Below, one piece after another: positions 22,701 to 33,418 of a DNA stretch of 64,000 bases. Under the pieces are notes generated by a model. It had not been told where the DNA came from. It saw nothing but the letters and a program-made list of their open reading frames with translations, and made no database searches. The position numbers and the translations under genes were made by a program. Source of the DNA: Chelydra serpentina (Eukaryota; Chordata; Testudines; Chelydridae); assembly GCA_037349315.1 (NCBI GenBank), contig JBAIAC010000059.1, positions 26,878,501 to 26,942,500 of the forward strand, written 5' to 3'. Positions within the stretch are counted from its first letter, which is position 1; every line of letters starts with the position of its first letter.

Positions 22701-23863
22701 CAGTAACTCCTCACTTAACGTTGTAGTTATGTTCCTGAAAAATGCAACTTTAAGTGAAACGATGTTAAGCGAATCCATAAGAATTAATGTAAATGCGATT
22801 AGGTTCCAGGGAAATTTTTTTTTGCCAGACAAAAGGCATTATATACATTTTAAACAAGCAATTTAATACTGGTATGTGGGGGAGGGGTGTGCAGGAGTCA
22901 GGGCAGGGGGCTGGGTGTGTGTGAGGGAGTGCAGGGGGCTGGGTGTGGGGGGGTGCAGGAGTCAGGGAAGGAGGCTGGGGAGGTATGAGGGGCAGGGGTC
23001 AGGGCAGGGAGCTGGGGAGGTGTGAGGGGGTGCAGGGGTCAGCGCAGGGGGCTGGGGGGGGTGAGGACAGTGCAGGGGGCTGGGGGTGTGTGAAGGGGTG
23101 CAGGGGTCAGGGCGGGGGTCTGGGGAGGTGTGAGGGGGTGCAGGGGTCAGGGCAGAGGGCTGGGGGTGTGGGTTGGGGTCGTGGAGGTACTCATGGCAGG
23201 GGGCTGGAGGGGGTATGCCCCGATTACAGCCCCTTCCCCAAGGCCCCGCCCCTGCCTCTTCTCCTTCTCTTCCTCCTCCCCCCCGAGCGGCGAGCGCGCC
23301 GAGTCCTCCCTCCTGCCTCCTAAACTCCACCAGCCAGCTGATTGCCCCGGGCAGGAGCGGGGTGAGGGGGGAGGCGCGCTGAGTCCTCACTCCTCCCCCC
23401 TCCCTCCTCCCTAGGGCAATGAGCTGGCTGGTGGAGTTTAGGAGGCAGGGGGGAGGAGTGAGAACTTGGCGTGCCTCCCCCCTCCCCCCCCACCTCCTGC
23501 CCGCAGCAATCAGCTGGCTGGCGGCGTTGAGAAGGCAGGGGAGGGAGCGGGAGCCTGCGCGCGGAGTCCTCGCTCCTCCCCCCTCCCCCCTACTCCAAAA
23601 TACCACCAGGCCAGCCAGGGTTGCCACGGGTAGGAGGTGGGGGAGGAGGGAGAAGGCGCTGATTCTTGGGGTCTGCCCGCGGGCGGGCAGCGCTGTGGGG
23701 AGGGGAGGGGGCGTAGGGAGGCTGCCAGCTGTGGAGAAAGCAGGCGGCCAAACGATGTAAGAGTGGAGCATTGCTCAACGTTAAATGAGCATGTTCCCTA
23801 ATTGATCAGCAACGTAACAACGAAACAACTTTAACAGGGACGACTTTAAGTGAGGAGTTACTG
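22701..23863 (-). mobile_element. Tigger/mariner-like MITE with TA target site
   Basis: Ends CAGTAACTCCTCACTTAA and its inverse, flanked by TA on both sides (22699-22700, 23864-23865), inside the old CR1. The same termini occur at 46813-47540 and 49872-50947 in opposite orientation. The interior contains a G-rich minisatellite (22870-23215) and GC-rich blocks with repeated CCAGCCAGCTGATTG-like units. No transposase is encoded. Confidence 0.82.
22870..23215 (+). repeat. G-rich minisatellite
   Basis: Imperfect tandem units built on GTGAGGGGGTGCAGGGGTC and GGGCAGGGGGCTGGGG. Very strong G over C skew on the plus strand. Apparent long ORFs here on either strand are composition artefacts. Confidence 0.8.
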
Positions 23864-24220
23864 TACAAAATGGGGAATAACTGGCTAGGTGGCAGTAGAG
23901 TTCTGGTGGTTATAGTGGATCACAAATTGAATAGGACTCAACAATGGGATGGAGTTGTGAAAAAGGTTAATATTCTGGGGTGCATTAACAGGAATATCAT
24001 ATCTAAGACACAGGAGATGATTGTCCCACTCTACTCAGCACTGATGAGGTGTCAACTGGAGCACTGTGTCCAGTTCTGGGTGCCACATTTTAGGAAAGAT
24101 GTGGACACATTGGAGAGAGTCCAGGGGAGAGCAACAAAATGATAAAAGGTTTTGAAAACCTGAGCAATGAAGAAAGGTTAAAAAATAGCATGTTTAGTCT
24201 TGAGAAAAGAAGACTTCAAA

Positions 24221-24470
24221 CTCTGTTTCCTCCCACACCTTGGCCCCTCCTCTCTATGTCTCCATGCAGTAGAAATGCCCCTTTCCCAGGCCCCCCAAGG
24301 AAAGCAAACCCAGCAGCAACATTTGCCCAACCTCTCACCTGTCCCCTGGACACCATCCTCCAGCATAACCTGTGAAACCCCCTCCTCCCCCCAAGGTTAT
24401 CTCCAGCACAGGGGCCCGTATGCCTAGGCCTTCCACACACCTGACAAACCTACAGCTCTACTCTCTAACT
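24221..24470. other. Unassigned sequence
   Basis: C-rich unique-looking sequence between the old CR1 and a hAT MITE. No gene or repeat recognised. Confidence 0.4.
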
Positions 24471-24892
24471 CAGGGGTGGCCAACATCTGGCTCCGGAGCC
24501 ACATGCGGCTTTTCAGAAGTTAATATGCGGCTTTGTCTAGGCACCGATTCCAGGGCTGGAGCTACAGACGCCAACTTTCCAATGTGCCGGGGGATGCTGA
24601 CTGCTCAGCCACAGGCCCTGCCCCCACTCCACCCCTTCCCACACCATCCCCGAGACTGCCATACCCTCGCTCCACCCCCTCTCCCCCAGAGCCTCCTGCA
24701 TGCCATGAAACAGCTGATCAGGAAGTGCGGGGAGGGAGGGGGAGGCGCTGGTTGCTGGGGCAGCCGGTGGGCGGGAGGCGCTGGGAATGGGGTGGGGAGC
24801 TGATAAGGGGCTGCTGACATATTACTGTGGCTCTTTGGCAATGTACATTGGTAAATTCTGGCTCCTTCTCAGGCTCAGGTTGGCCACCCCTG
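24471..24892. mobile_element. hAT-type MITE
   Basis: Terminal inverted repeats CAGGGGTGGCCAAC...GTTGGCCACCCCTG and a perfect 8-bp target duplication CTCTAACT (24463-24470 and 24893-24900). 422 bp, no coding capacity. Confidence 0.93.
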
Positions 24893-24900
24893 CTCTAACT

Positions 24901-25191
24901 ACTCCTCCCCAGCAGTGCTAGCTAAGCCGGCCCCTCCAGCAATGCCTCCTGGGCCAACCCAGTCCCCTCAGAGGCTGGGATTTAGGAGAGGAAAGGGAGC
25001 AAAAACCAAGGTCTACCCTCATTTGTGGCGGGAAGGAATCTAGCTCAGGGTTTGACCCACCTCAACTCAGCCCCACATGGAGCCTGCTTCCTCCCCTGAG
25101 CAATTTACACCTCACTTGCCTGATACACAAACACATCCATTCAACGAAATCCACAGAGACTGCTAGAGAGACAGAGGATGAGTGAGGCCAG
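24901..25191. other. Unassigned sequence
   Basis: Unique-looking host sequence. No feature supported. Confidence 0.4.
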
Positions 25192-25457
25192 GTCTGCACT
25201 ACACACCTATATTGGTATAATTCTGTCACTGAGGGGTGTGAAAAATCCACACCGCTGACTGATGTAGTTATACCGACCTAACCCTCCATGTAGACAGCAC
25301 TGTGTCGGCGGGACAGCGTCTCCTGTTGACATAGTTACTGTCTCTTGAGGAGGTGGATTAACTACGCCACAGGAGAAGCTCTCCTGTCAGCTTAGTGGCA
25401 TCTTCCCCAAAGTGCTACAGTGGTGCAGCTGCACCGGTGTATGTGAAGACAAGCCTT
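25192..25457. mobile_element. Short DNA-transposon MITE
   Basis: Begins GGCCAGGTCTGCACTAC and ends GTGAAGACAAGCC, matching the GGYY...GTCTACACTA type of terminus also seen on the Harbinger element at 33029. The interior has GGTGGATTAACTACGCC and CTCCTGTCAGC blocks shared with fragments at 47.67-48.11 kb and 52.16-52.29 kb. Target duplication unclear. Confidence 0.65.
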
Positions 25458-26167
25458 GAGAAAAACTCTGTTTTTTCCTTCTCTGTGGGGTGGCCAGTCA
25501 CTTCCCGTGGTGAGTAAATTTAACACCACTACAGAGATAAAAGATTTTCTGTGTATGTTGGGGGGGGGGAGCAAATGAACTGCAAACGAGGGCGAGAGTA
25601 GGTGACTGGTGGGGAACTCTGTGGTGGGGAAACAGGAGGGAGGAGTGAGTCTGGAGGGTCAGAACAGCAGGAAGGTAGAAAGGAGCATACATTTCTGTTC
25701 ACAGTTGGCCATTTATCATCTCACGGTAAATTGTCTGTTTAGTTTCATCACCCCCTCTTGTGAAAAACAACCATCCACACACTGAGCTTTATTCAGGTGA
25801 ATGGATCACCTTCAATCAGACTGCTCACCAGAGCAAAGCTAAGCAAGTGCCTGGATATTTCCATGACAGGCTCTTATTTTTTTTCCTTTTTTTCTGAGGG
25901 GACCATTGAGCTCATTATGCCTGTCTAGGCCCACAGTGCTGAAGAGATGACACCAAAACCTCCCCATGTGCTTCTTTACTGCATCATCACAGTTCCCCCT
26001 TCCCCTGCCCAGACCTTCCAATTCTTAGCCCCCTAAATAATCCTGGAGGAGATTTACAAGGGTGAGGAAGAATCTAGACTAATGAACTTCCCACCAGAAG
26101 ACAAATTTAGAAGCAAGAAGAAAATTGTCCGTTTAGTTTCATGTCCAGTTAACCAATTATTTATAGT
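25458..26167. other. Unassigned sequence
   Basis: AT/GC-mixed host sequence. Two short related stretches (AATTGTC..GTTTAGTTTCAT) at 25730 and 26127 hint at an old repeat. No gene seen. Confidence 0.4.
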
Positions 26168-26175
26168 GTCTAAAG

Positions 26176-26963
26176 CAGGATGGGAAACCTCCATCCTGCT
26201 GCTTCTTTTCATACGGACCGTGGCATGTCTCTGTGCCACAGGCCGGACACCCTGAGCTTCAGTGCACCCCAACTGGGACTGGAGCCGCGAACGTCAGCTC
26301 CCTGGTATGTCCCTGCAGCCCCTAGATGGAGCGGCATTCAGGGAATCTCTGCACACTGCCCCCAGAGCAGGCTCCGCAGCTCCCATTGGCTGTGGTTCCC
26401 AGCCAGTGAGAGCTGCGGGGGCGGTGTCTGTGAGCACAGGCAGCGTGCAATGAGCAGAGCCGCCTGGCCCCTCACATAGGGCCGGACATGCCGGCCACTT
26501 CAGGAGAAATAGAGCAGCGTGGGGCCAGGGTAGGCAGGGATCCTGAGGTAAGCACCTACGCGTCGGAGCCTGCACCCTGTACGCCCTCCTGCACCCCCAC
26601 CCCGGAGTCCCCTCCCACACCCAAACTCCCACCCAGAACCTGCACCCCAAACCTCCTACCACACCTCCAACCCTCCCAGCCAGAGCTGAATCTTCTCCTG
26701 AACCCCAATCCCCTGCCCCAGCCCAGAGCCCACTCCCACACGCCAGAGCTCGCACCTCCAGCTGGAGTCCTCACCACTTCCTACACGCCAATTCCCTGCC
26801 CCAGACTGCAGCCTCCTCCCCTGAACCCCTCATTTCTGGCCCCACCCAGAGCCAAGGGGAAGCCCCAAGCCTCCACCCTTCCCCTGCAAGGCTGTGTGTG
26901 CCCCCCCCCCCGATTTGTCTCTGGGTCAATGGCCCCTGATAGAAAAAAGGTTCCCTAGGCCTG
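26176..26963. mobile_element. hAT-type non-autonomous element
   Basis: Terminal repeats CAGGATGGGAAACC and the inverse of CAGGCCTAGGGAACC, with the 8-bp target duplication GTCTAAAG (26168-26175 and 26964-26971). The interior is C-rich; ORFs through it on both strands reflect composition only. Confidence 0.88.
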
Positions 26964-26971
26964 GTCTAAAG

Positions 26972-27940
26972 CCAGAAGTTCATCTAGTCTGTCACCTCCC
27001 CTCCACAGCCTGCTGTGTGTAACACAGGCCAGAGAACTTTCCCAAAATACTTCCTGTTTGAACTAAAGCAGATCTTTTAAATGAACATCCATCCTTGATT
27101 GAAAAATTGCCACTGATGGAGGAACCACCACAGCCCGTGCTAAGCTGTTTCAGTGATTAATTCCCCTCAGTAGTTTAGGGGCACGATGTCAATCAAACAT
27201 TCAACCCACCCTGACCCCTAAAGCCCCACCCACCTGTCACTGTAAGCCACTTCCCTGGGGTATTACTTCTAGGGTCAAGACTGACAAATGGCCAGAAATA
27301 AGGGGTAGCATGTGACACCTCCCACCCCCAAGAACTCTTCCCACTGCCTTCTACCAAGTGGAGCCGGTTTCACCCCTGTAGGACTTCCCCAATAACGGGT
27401 GTGACCAAATGGGGCAAGTTCTGGGGCAGGATGACCCATCAGGAAGATGGTCATGTGACCCCTCTAAGAACTCCTCCCTCTACCAATCAGAGTGGGTTTC
27501 ACTCCCATAGGATCTCCCTGAGAGCAGGGTTTGGCTAATCTGGGCAAGTTCAGGGGTGAGGAGATCCTTCCAGAAGAGGTTGTGTGACCCCTGTAAAAAA
27601 ACCTCCCACCACCCTCTACCAATCGTCATGAGTTTCACCCCCAAAAGGGAAACATGCACCAAGCAGAATAGGTATAGCACAAGAGTCTAGGCTGGACGCC
27701 CTTCATCTCTGGAGCTCAGCAACTGTCCGGTTAGCAGCACCACCCCCAGAGTCCCTATCACTGCATGAAAGAGGCCATCTTGTTTCAAAGGCATGTTTAT
27801 CAGAAATCGTGTTGTGAGGAAACATGGCCTCCATCATCACCGAGAGAACTATGCAATTCATTTTAGCTCCAAGGGCAGTCGATCACCTGTGGAGAAAGCT
27901 CTATATCAGTGACAGTTCTGAGGTGGATCAAACAAGGATC
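26972..27940. repeat. Degenerate tandem repeat of about 130 bp in host sequence
   Basis: From about 27230 to 27650, units carrying AAGAACTC.TCCC, CTCTACCAA.., GTTTCAC.CCC and GTGTGACCCCT recur at about 27330, 27467 and 27595. The flanks are unassigned. No coding region. Confidence 0.65.
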
Positions 27941-28525
27941 AAATTCCACATTCTGAGTTGCTCAGAATAAACCCATGGAGTGAAGAGAAGGGCGGGGTGG
28001 TTTCCTGACAAGATCAGCACTGCTCAGTACCAGGAGCGAGTTCTTACCTGGCCTGGTAAGGAAGAGGCCTTTCCTGTGCACGGGGTTCTCATGCAGGGCC
28101 GATTACATCACAACAGCATATGATTAAACTTCAGTGCTGGAGTCCCCCGCCCTGCGTGTTAAGCACTAGCAGTAGGAATCAGCCACTACTCACAGCCTTG
28201 CCCCACACAGGACTTGAATTTATGCCTTCCTGAACAATGGCACAAGGAGAAGGGAAATCAGTGGCAGCTGTGAGTGGAAATGGGGGAGGGGGATGAAGTG
28301 TGTACTGAGAAGGGAAGGGGAAATGTTTCAAGCAGCACATGCAGGTGTGTGGATATAGCTACAGCCCCAGAGGGAGGTGATGCCAGGGAGCCAGTGCACA
28401 TGGAGCAGGGAGCAGGGTGTGGGTCCTAGAAGGCAGGGGAGCAGAGGCAGGAAGAGGAGCTGAAGCAGCAGGATAGGAATGAGGAGAATGAAGAGCCGCC
28501 AAAGAGGCTAGTAATGGGTGGGTAG

Positions 28526-29230
28526 CAGGGCCGTCCATAGGCATAAGCAGAATACGCAGCTGCGTAGGACACCATGAAATTTGGGGCAATTTGGTGCCCC
28601 AAATTTCATGGTGCCCTACGCAGCTGCTTGCTTCGTATGCGGCAGTGCCGGCGGCCAGCCCCATCCCTCAGCTGGCCCCCCTGTGGGGTGCACTCACTGC
28701 AAGGGGCAGGGACGTTCCTAGGGGGGTGCGGGGCCTAGGACAACTCCCTCTGCCCCTGCTCCACCTCTTCCCACCCCACCACCATTTTCCAGCCCTTCTC
28801 CCAAGCCCCCTCCCCCAGTGACAGACAAGGCCCAGGGGATTAGCGGGGGGACCAGGCGCCGGCAGCAGGGGTCAGGCCTACCCCCGCACTCAGCGGCGGT
28901 GGCGGGAAGCAGAGCAACCCAGCCCCATCTCGCTCCACTGGCTCCCCACTCTGTCACTCCACTTCCTGCCGCCGCTGAGTGGGGGGCGGTGAACTCCTTT
29001 CCCCAAGCCCCCTCCCCCAAGCAACGTGGCTGGGGTGGGGGGAGCGGAGCAGGCTGGGTCGTTCCGCTTCCTGCTGCCAGTGCCAGGCTCCCCCCCCCGC
29101 TAATCTCCCTGGCTGCTCTGGGCCTCCACGGCCCCGCAGGACTTGAGTGCAGCCCAGACCCTCCCCGTGGGGGCGGGGGAAGCAGGTACTCAGGCTGCGT
29201 AGGGCACCATAATTGGTAGGGACGGGGCTG
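28526..29230. mobile_element. hAT-type element with a long internal hairpin
   Basis: Termini CAGGGCCGTCCATAGG and inverse of CAGCCCCGTCC; target duplication GTGGGTAG (28518-28525) versus GTTGGTAG (29231-29238), one mismatch. Copy B lacks it. Near its left end a 34-bp stem (28555-28588 with 28595-28628, one mismatch, 6-base loop) is present. The interior is GC-rich with repeated scaffold around CCCCAAGCCCCCTCCCCC. Confidence 0.85.
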
Positions 29231-31099
29231 GTTGGTAGGAAGACACAAGTGGGAATTGGGCAGGAAAACTCAGCGGGGAGTGTTTGCTGAAGGCCAGTAG
29301 GACGCACAGCAGCTGTTTGCTGGTTAGGGGGACCCAGTTGGCCACATGGAGCACTGGATGACAGGAGCGGGCAGGGATGAAAGAGTTGCTGTTTGTAACT
29401 CCAAAGGGTTTTCAGTACCCAAAAGTGCTGCAGTGATGGTGCCCGGGCAGGGTGCCATGGTGCGGTGCTTCCACACTAGCCGTCTAGTTCCAGGGCAGTT
29501 TTACCCTGTATCCACACAGAACTGAGTCTGTCTTCGCAGTTTTGATGCCCTTGGGGGACTTATACCACAGTTGTTGGCACAGCAATGGATTGTGTGAAAT
29601 CAGACAAGGCATTCTGGAGCCAGAGGCAGTTATGGGAGATAGGGTCAAACACCCATAACTCACCAAGCAGTGTGACCATTTCCATAACCTACTCCCAGAG
29701 TGTCACCCCAGCTGGACAAAGAGCAAAGCAGGAGCAAAGTGTGACAGCACCGAAAAACAGGACAAGGTCCCTCCACAGCGCCCCCTTTGGCATGCAAGGG
29801 CATCATGTACTCACCCAGCCCCTCGTCAGCTGGCACCAGGCTGTCAGCAGTACAGGCTGAGGGATGGCAACTCACCTCTCCAGCTGGTTCCACCACAGGT
29901 AACCCCTTCCAGGGCACAGAGAAGGATAAAACCACAAGAAAAGCAAATAGCCCATCCCAAATGTGCCAGGAACCATCCCCTCCTTAACCCTGCCCCAGTT
30001 GTGGGGAGGGACTAGACTACCTCTTGAGGTCCCTTCCAGCCCTACATGTCTGTAACTCCCTTAGGGAGCCTCAGGCCAGCCACAGCCCAGCTCAATGTCC
30101 TATGGACACCCCCAGAAAGTGTCCTGAGGTGACTGTTTCTAGCCCAACTCACCTTCCTCTCAGGGTGTCTGGACCCTCTGAATTCATGGGAGCAGGCTCT
30201 GTCCTTGGTCAGGCCTCACCCTAGCAGCTGGGGACTAGAGGTTTGTGCGGCTCCCAGAGCCACCTCCTGCAGAGCCGGGCTTCTCCCCCTGAACCCTCCC
30301 TCCACTCCTGATGTGCCTGCCAGGTGCGGCAGCGCAGGGCTACCGAACCCATGGCAGCTCTCTAACCCCTTCATGTCTGGTGCGGGACCTGGACACCCAT
30401 CTTCACACCTGTCCAGGCGCAGTTGTCTGGATATGGGGCCATGCAGGGGAGAATCATCCAGACTGTGTTAGGATCTAATTCCATTGTGAGTTACGCCTTG
30501 TGCAGCCCCTTTGGCTTCTGCAGGAACAATCCAGCACTGGCAGGAAGATCATGGGTCTTGTCCATGTGTAATCTCTATGGTCAGTGGAGCTGCATGGATG
30601 TAACTGAGGGCAGAATTTGGCCCATGTGACCCAGAAACCTATTGGCTCCAAGTAGTATATCACTCGATAGTATTCATCACCATGCAATTTTGACAGGTCC
30701 CCAGGGCCAAAAGGATGCTTTATTTGGGGCTTTTGTCCCACCTCCCACCCCATTTCCGTTGGCAACGGACCTGTGGCGCCATCGGCCATTTCGAAAAAAG
30801 TTTGTGTGTGTGTTTGACTAGGGGAAGTGTTTGTGCTTGGGTACATTGAGAGAATAAGGTGGAAAGACTAGAGGGAGAGAGAAGTTTAAAGAGGAAAAAG
30901 AAAGTTAGGGTAAGGTTTAGAGAAAAGAAAGGTGATTGAGGAAGGAGAGAGGCTGGTAAAGGGCAGGTTATTCAAGAAAAGAGTGTTTGTGTTACTGAAC
31001 ACAGGCAGAGCGAAACATCCTACCCCAATGACTGTGGGTAGTGAAATGATAGCTATTGTGGGCGGCGAGCCTGGGGAGCTAGCCCCTCCTTTCGGTGGA

Positions 31100-31258
31100 C
31101 CAATCAGAGGTGGTTGTACAGCTAGGTCACAGAATGCACTTATTAAACCAATCCGGTAGGCCCAAGATGTTAAACAAGAGCCTTTTAGAAATGGACTGTC
31201 GCGGAGTGGGTTATTTGAAAAACTGTAACCAATGAGCATTTGACCGTGTGTATAAAAG
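31100..31258 (+). promoter_or_regulatory. Promoter-like module: CCAAT boxes and TATA box
   Basis: CCAAT at 31100-31104, 31148-31152 and 31229-31233, then TATAAAAG at 31251-31258, pointing toward the palindrome centre. The last CCAAT is close to the TATA box. The mirrored module (TATA 38761-38768, minus strand) also points to the centre. Promoter activity is inferred from motifs only. Confidence 0.5.
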
Positions 31259-31569
31259 CACGTATTTTTGCTCAAAGAGGAAAGAAAGGTGGTGGGGTGT
31301 GATTGAGTAAGGAGAGAGGCTGGTAAAGGGCAGGTTATTCAAGAATAGAAAGAGATTTTTGTTTGTAAAGGGCTAGTTTGAAAGAAGAGAGGCAAGTTAT
31401 TAAAGAAAAGGGAGATGATGGTAAAGGCCTAGTTTGGCAGGTGATTTAAGAAGAGAAAATGTTAAAATAAATGTAAAAGGGGTATTAACTACCAGGCTAG
31501 GTTAAGAAAAGAGTTAAATAATGTAGAAAACAAGGTTTAAAATGGGAATTGACTCAGGCAAACCTGTTT

Positions 31570-31990
31570 AGTAAGCACAGGGCCAAAAACTATGGAGGCA
31601 GGCTAAGAAAAACACATTTAAACTATTTACTATCAGGGTAGGTTAAAAAAATAGTTAAATAATGTTTAAACAAGGTTTAAAAAGAAAATTGACACAGCCA
31701 AAGCCTGTTTAGTAAGCACAGGGTATAAAAGTGTATCAGGCTAGGTTAAAAACATTAAAAGCTATAAAAACTAGGTTTAAAAAGAAAATGTACCAGGGCA
31801 AAGCTTGTTTAGTAAGCACAGGGTAAAAACTATCAAGGGGGGCTAAGAAAAACACATTTAAGCTATTCAGTATCAGGGTGGTTAAGAAAATCATTAAAAG
31901 CTAGTTTTTAAAAAGAAAAGGTAGTAAGCACAGGGTAAAAAGTGAATAGAAAAGCATTCAGTATCAGGGTAGGTCGAGAGAAAGAACAGG
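31570..31990 (+). repeat. Degenerate spaced repeat, 100-140 bp units
   Basis: AGTAAGCACAGGG recurs at 31570, 31711, 31811 and 31923, together with GGTTAAGAAAA, AAACACATTTAA and TATCAGGGT modules in a shuffled order. Mirrored at 38030-38450. Confidence 0.75.
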
Positions 31991-32068
31991 GGAAAGCTAG
32001 AGAGCACATGGTTGAATCAGAGAAAGAGAGAGAGAGAGAATTTTTACCTTTCTTTGTCTTTCTGTAGA

Positions 32069-32194
32069 ATGAGGCAATTTCCTGATTCAGACTCTCTTAG
32101 ACTTATTATCACCACCTTTGGATCGACCCAAACAGAGTTTGTTTTACAGCAGCATAATGGAATTTATTTTCCTGAACCAATCCTAGATTTTTAA
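32069..32194 (+). CDS. Candidate 42-codon terminal exon in the palindrome arm
   Basis: A polypyrimidine tract and TTTCTGTAG at 32050-32067 look like a splice acceptor. Two bases later an ATG opens 41 codons to TAA at 32192-32194 (FGSTQTEFVLQQHNGIYFPE inside). The frame also extends back to 32012 without a stop. The mirror copy in the other arm is the one split by the Harbinger insertion at codon 10. No family recognised and the ORF is short, so coding status is uncertain. Confidence 0.3.
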   Translation: MRQFPDSDSLRLIITTFGSTQTEFVLQQHNGIYFPEPILDF

Positions 32195-32345
32195 CAAGAG
32201 ACAACTCCCTTCTCTTCCCCCTCCCTTCCTGTTTTATTCTTATCTGTAGAAACAGACCCCCAGCATTTTTCCCGCCATGTAACCCTTTTACATAGGGGTT
32301 TTTCTAAAAGTTAAAATCATAAGCTTTTAGTAACAAACCATTTTT

Positions 32346-32779
32346 TCTGGGGAAAAAAGGCGGGAGGGTTTCTGGCTACATACGTTAGCTTTTTTAAACT
32401 TTAATGGTTAAAAAGTGTTTATTTTCTATAGTAAGCTTATTTACCGTTAATTAAAGTTACTCTTCTTTCTAATACAACTCTTTGGCGTCATTTTGTTTTA
32501 AAAGCAGGTTAGGGCTTTCTTGTTATGTTCTGGCCTTCTTATCTCTGATCACAGAGGCTGTTTTTGCTAACAATGGCTTCCTTGAAAAAGCCTGCTGCTT
32601 TTACTAAAAAATGACTCACGTTAGTGTAAAACCTAGGGGGGGGAAACTTTTATAAACAGGTGATCCACTGACTCACAGAGGCTGCTTTTGCTTTTGCAGA
32701 GGGGCTTTGCTGCAGCTTCACATTGTTTTTACTAAATAAATAAGCCACGTTAGTTTAAAACCTAGGGAAAAAATCTTTT
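32346..32779. other. Palindrome spacer
   Basis: AT-rich. Contains two related blocks ending ACGTTAGT.TAAAACCTAGGG (near 32617 and 32748), each followed by an A/T-rich CTTTTA stretch, and two CTGACTCACAGAGGCTG-like blocks (32551, 32669), i.e. an internal direct duplication of about 125 bp. No gene. Confidence 0.6.
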
Positions 32780-33418
32780 AAAAATGGTTTGTTACTAAAA
32801 GCTTATGATTTTAACTTTTAGAAAAACCCCTATGTAAAAGGGTTACATGGCGGGAAAAATGCTGGGGGTCTGTTTCTACAGATAAGAATAAAACAGGAAG
32901 GGAGGGGGAAGAGAAGGGAGTTGTCTCTTGTTAAAAATCTAGGATTGGTTCAGGAAAATAAATTCCATTATGCTGCTGTAAAACAAACTCTGTTTGGGTC
33001 GATCCAAAGGTGGTGATAATAAGTCTAAGGCCTGGTCTACACTAGGACTTTATGTCGAATTTAGCAGCGTTAACTCGATTTAACCCTGCACCCGTCCACA
33101 TTAGGAAGCAATTTATTTAGACATAAATGGCTCTTTAATTCGATTTCTGTACCCCTCCCCGACGAGGGGAGTAGTGTCAAAATCGACATGGCCATGTTGA
33201 ATTCGAGGTACTGTGGACGGAATTCGATGCTAATAGCTCCGGGAGCTATCCCACAGTGCACCACTCAGTGGACGCTCAGGACAGCAATCCGTACTCGGAT
33301 GCTCTGACCTGCCACTCAGGAAAAGCCCCGGGAAAATTTTAATTCCTTTTCCTGTCTGGCCAGTTTGAATCTCATTTCCTGTTTGGACATCGTGGCGAGC
33401 TCAGCAGCACTGGCAACG

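Larger units (their letters stand above)
21732..24220 (+). mobile_element. Old CR1 LINE in three pieces
   Basis: Fragments at about 21732-22009, 22340-22700 and 23866-24220 translate, with many breaks, to CR1 endonuclease end (LLTNREALV ... SEHEMIDF), reverse transcriptase (motif near the polymerase box, then KMKFNKDKSKVLHLGRK) and C-terminal region (LGCINRN ... [10 protein letters not shown]). It is more diverged than the other CR1s. It is interrupted by a GC-rich hAT-like MITE and a Tigger-like element. Confidence 0.85.
30430..32345 (+). other. Unidentified inner-arm sequence with promoter modules and repeats
   Basis: This part of the arm has no match in copy B. It contains an A/G-rich region, a direct repeat of about 48 bp (30933-30980 and 31300-31347), CCAAT and TATA motifs (31100-31258), four spaced AGTAAGCACAGGG units (31570, 31711, 31811, 31923) and a small ORF after a splice acceptor. 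The mirror copy lies at 37920-39590 plus 32780-33028. Its frames are broken and match no protein I know. It could be a fragment of an unknown DNA element or virus, or unique host DNA caught in the inversion. Confidence 0.6.

Noticed and set aside
22962..23771. Long ORF of 269 codons on the minus strand
   Set aside because: It lies in a G/C-skewed minisatellite and GC-rich MITE; proline/glycine-rich output is a composition artefact.
26294..26958. Overlapping ORFs of 150-160 codons on both strands
   Set aside because: They fall inside a C-rich hAT element with a defined target duplication and no transposase motifs.
30475..30846. A 123-codon ORF and its mirror copy at 39173-39544
   Set aside because: Same palindrome effect; composition and lack of any motif argue against a gene.
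30886..31275. A 129-codon ORF on the minus strand, repeated identically at 38744-39133
   Set aside because: The identity is due to the palindrome, not to selection on protein. The frame runs antisense to the CCAAT/TATA module and through a direct repeat, and has no recognisable domain.
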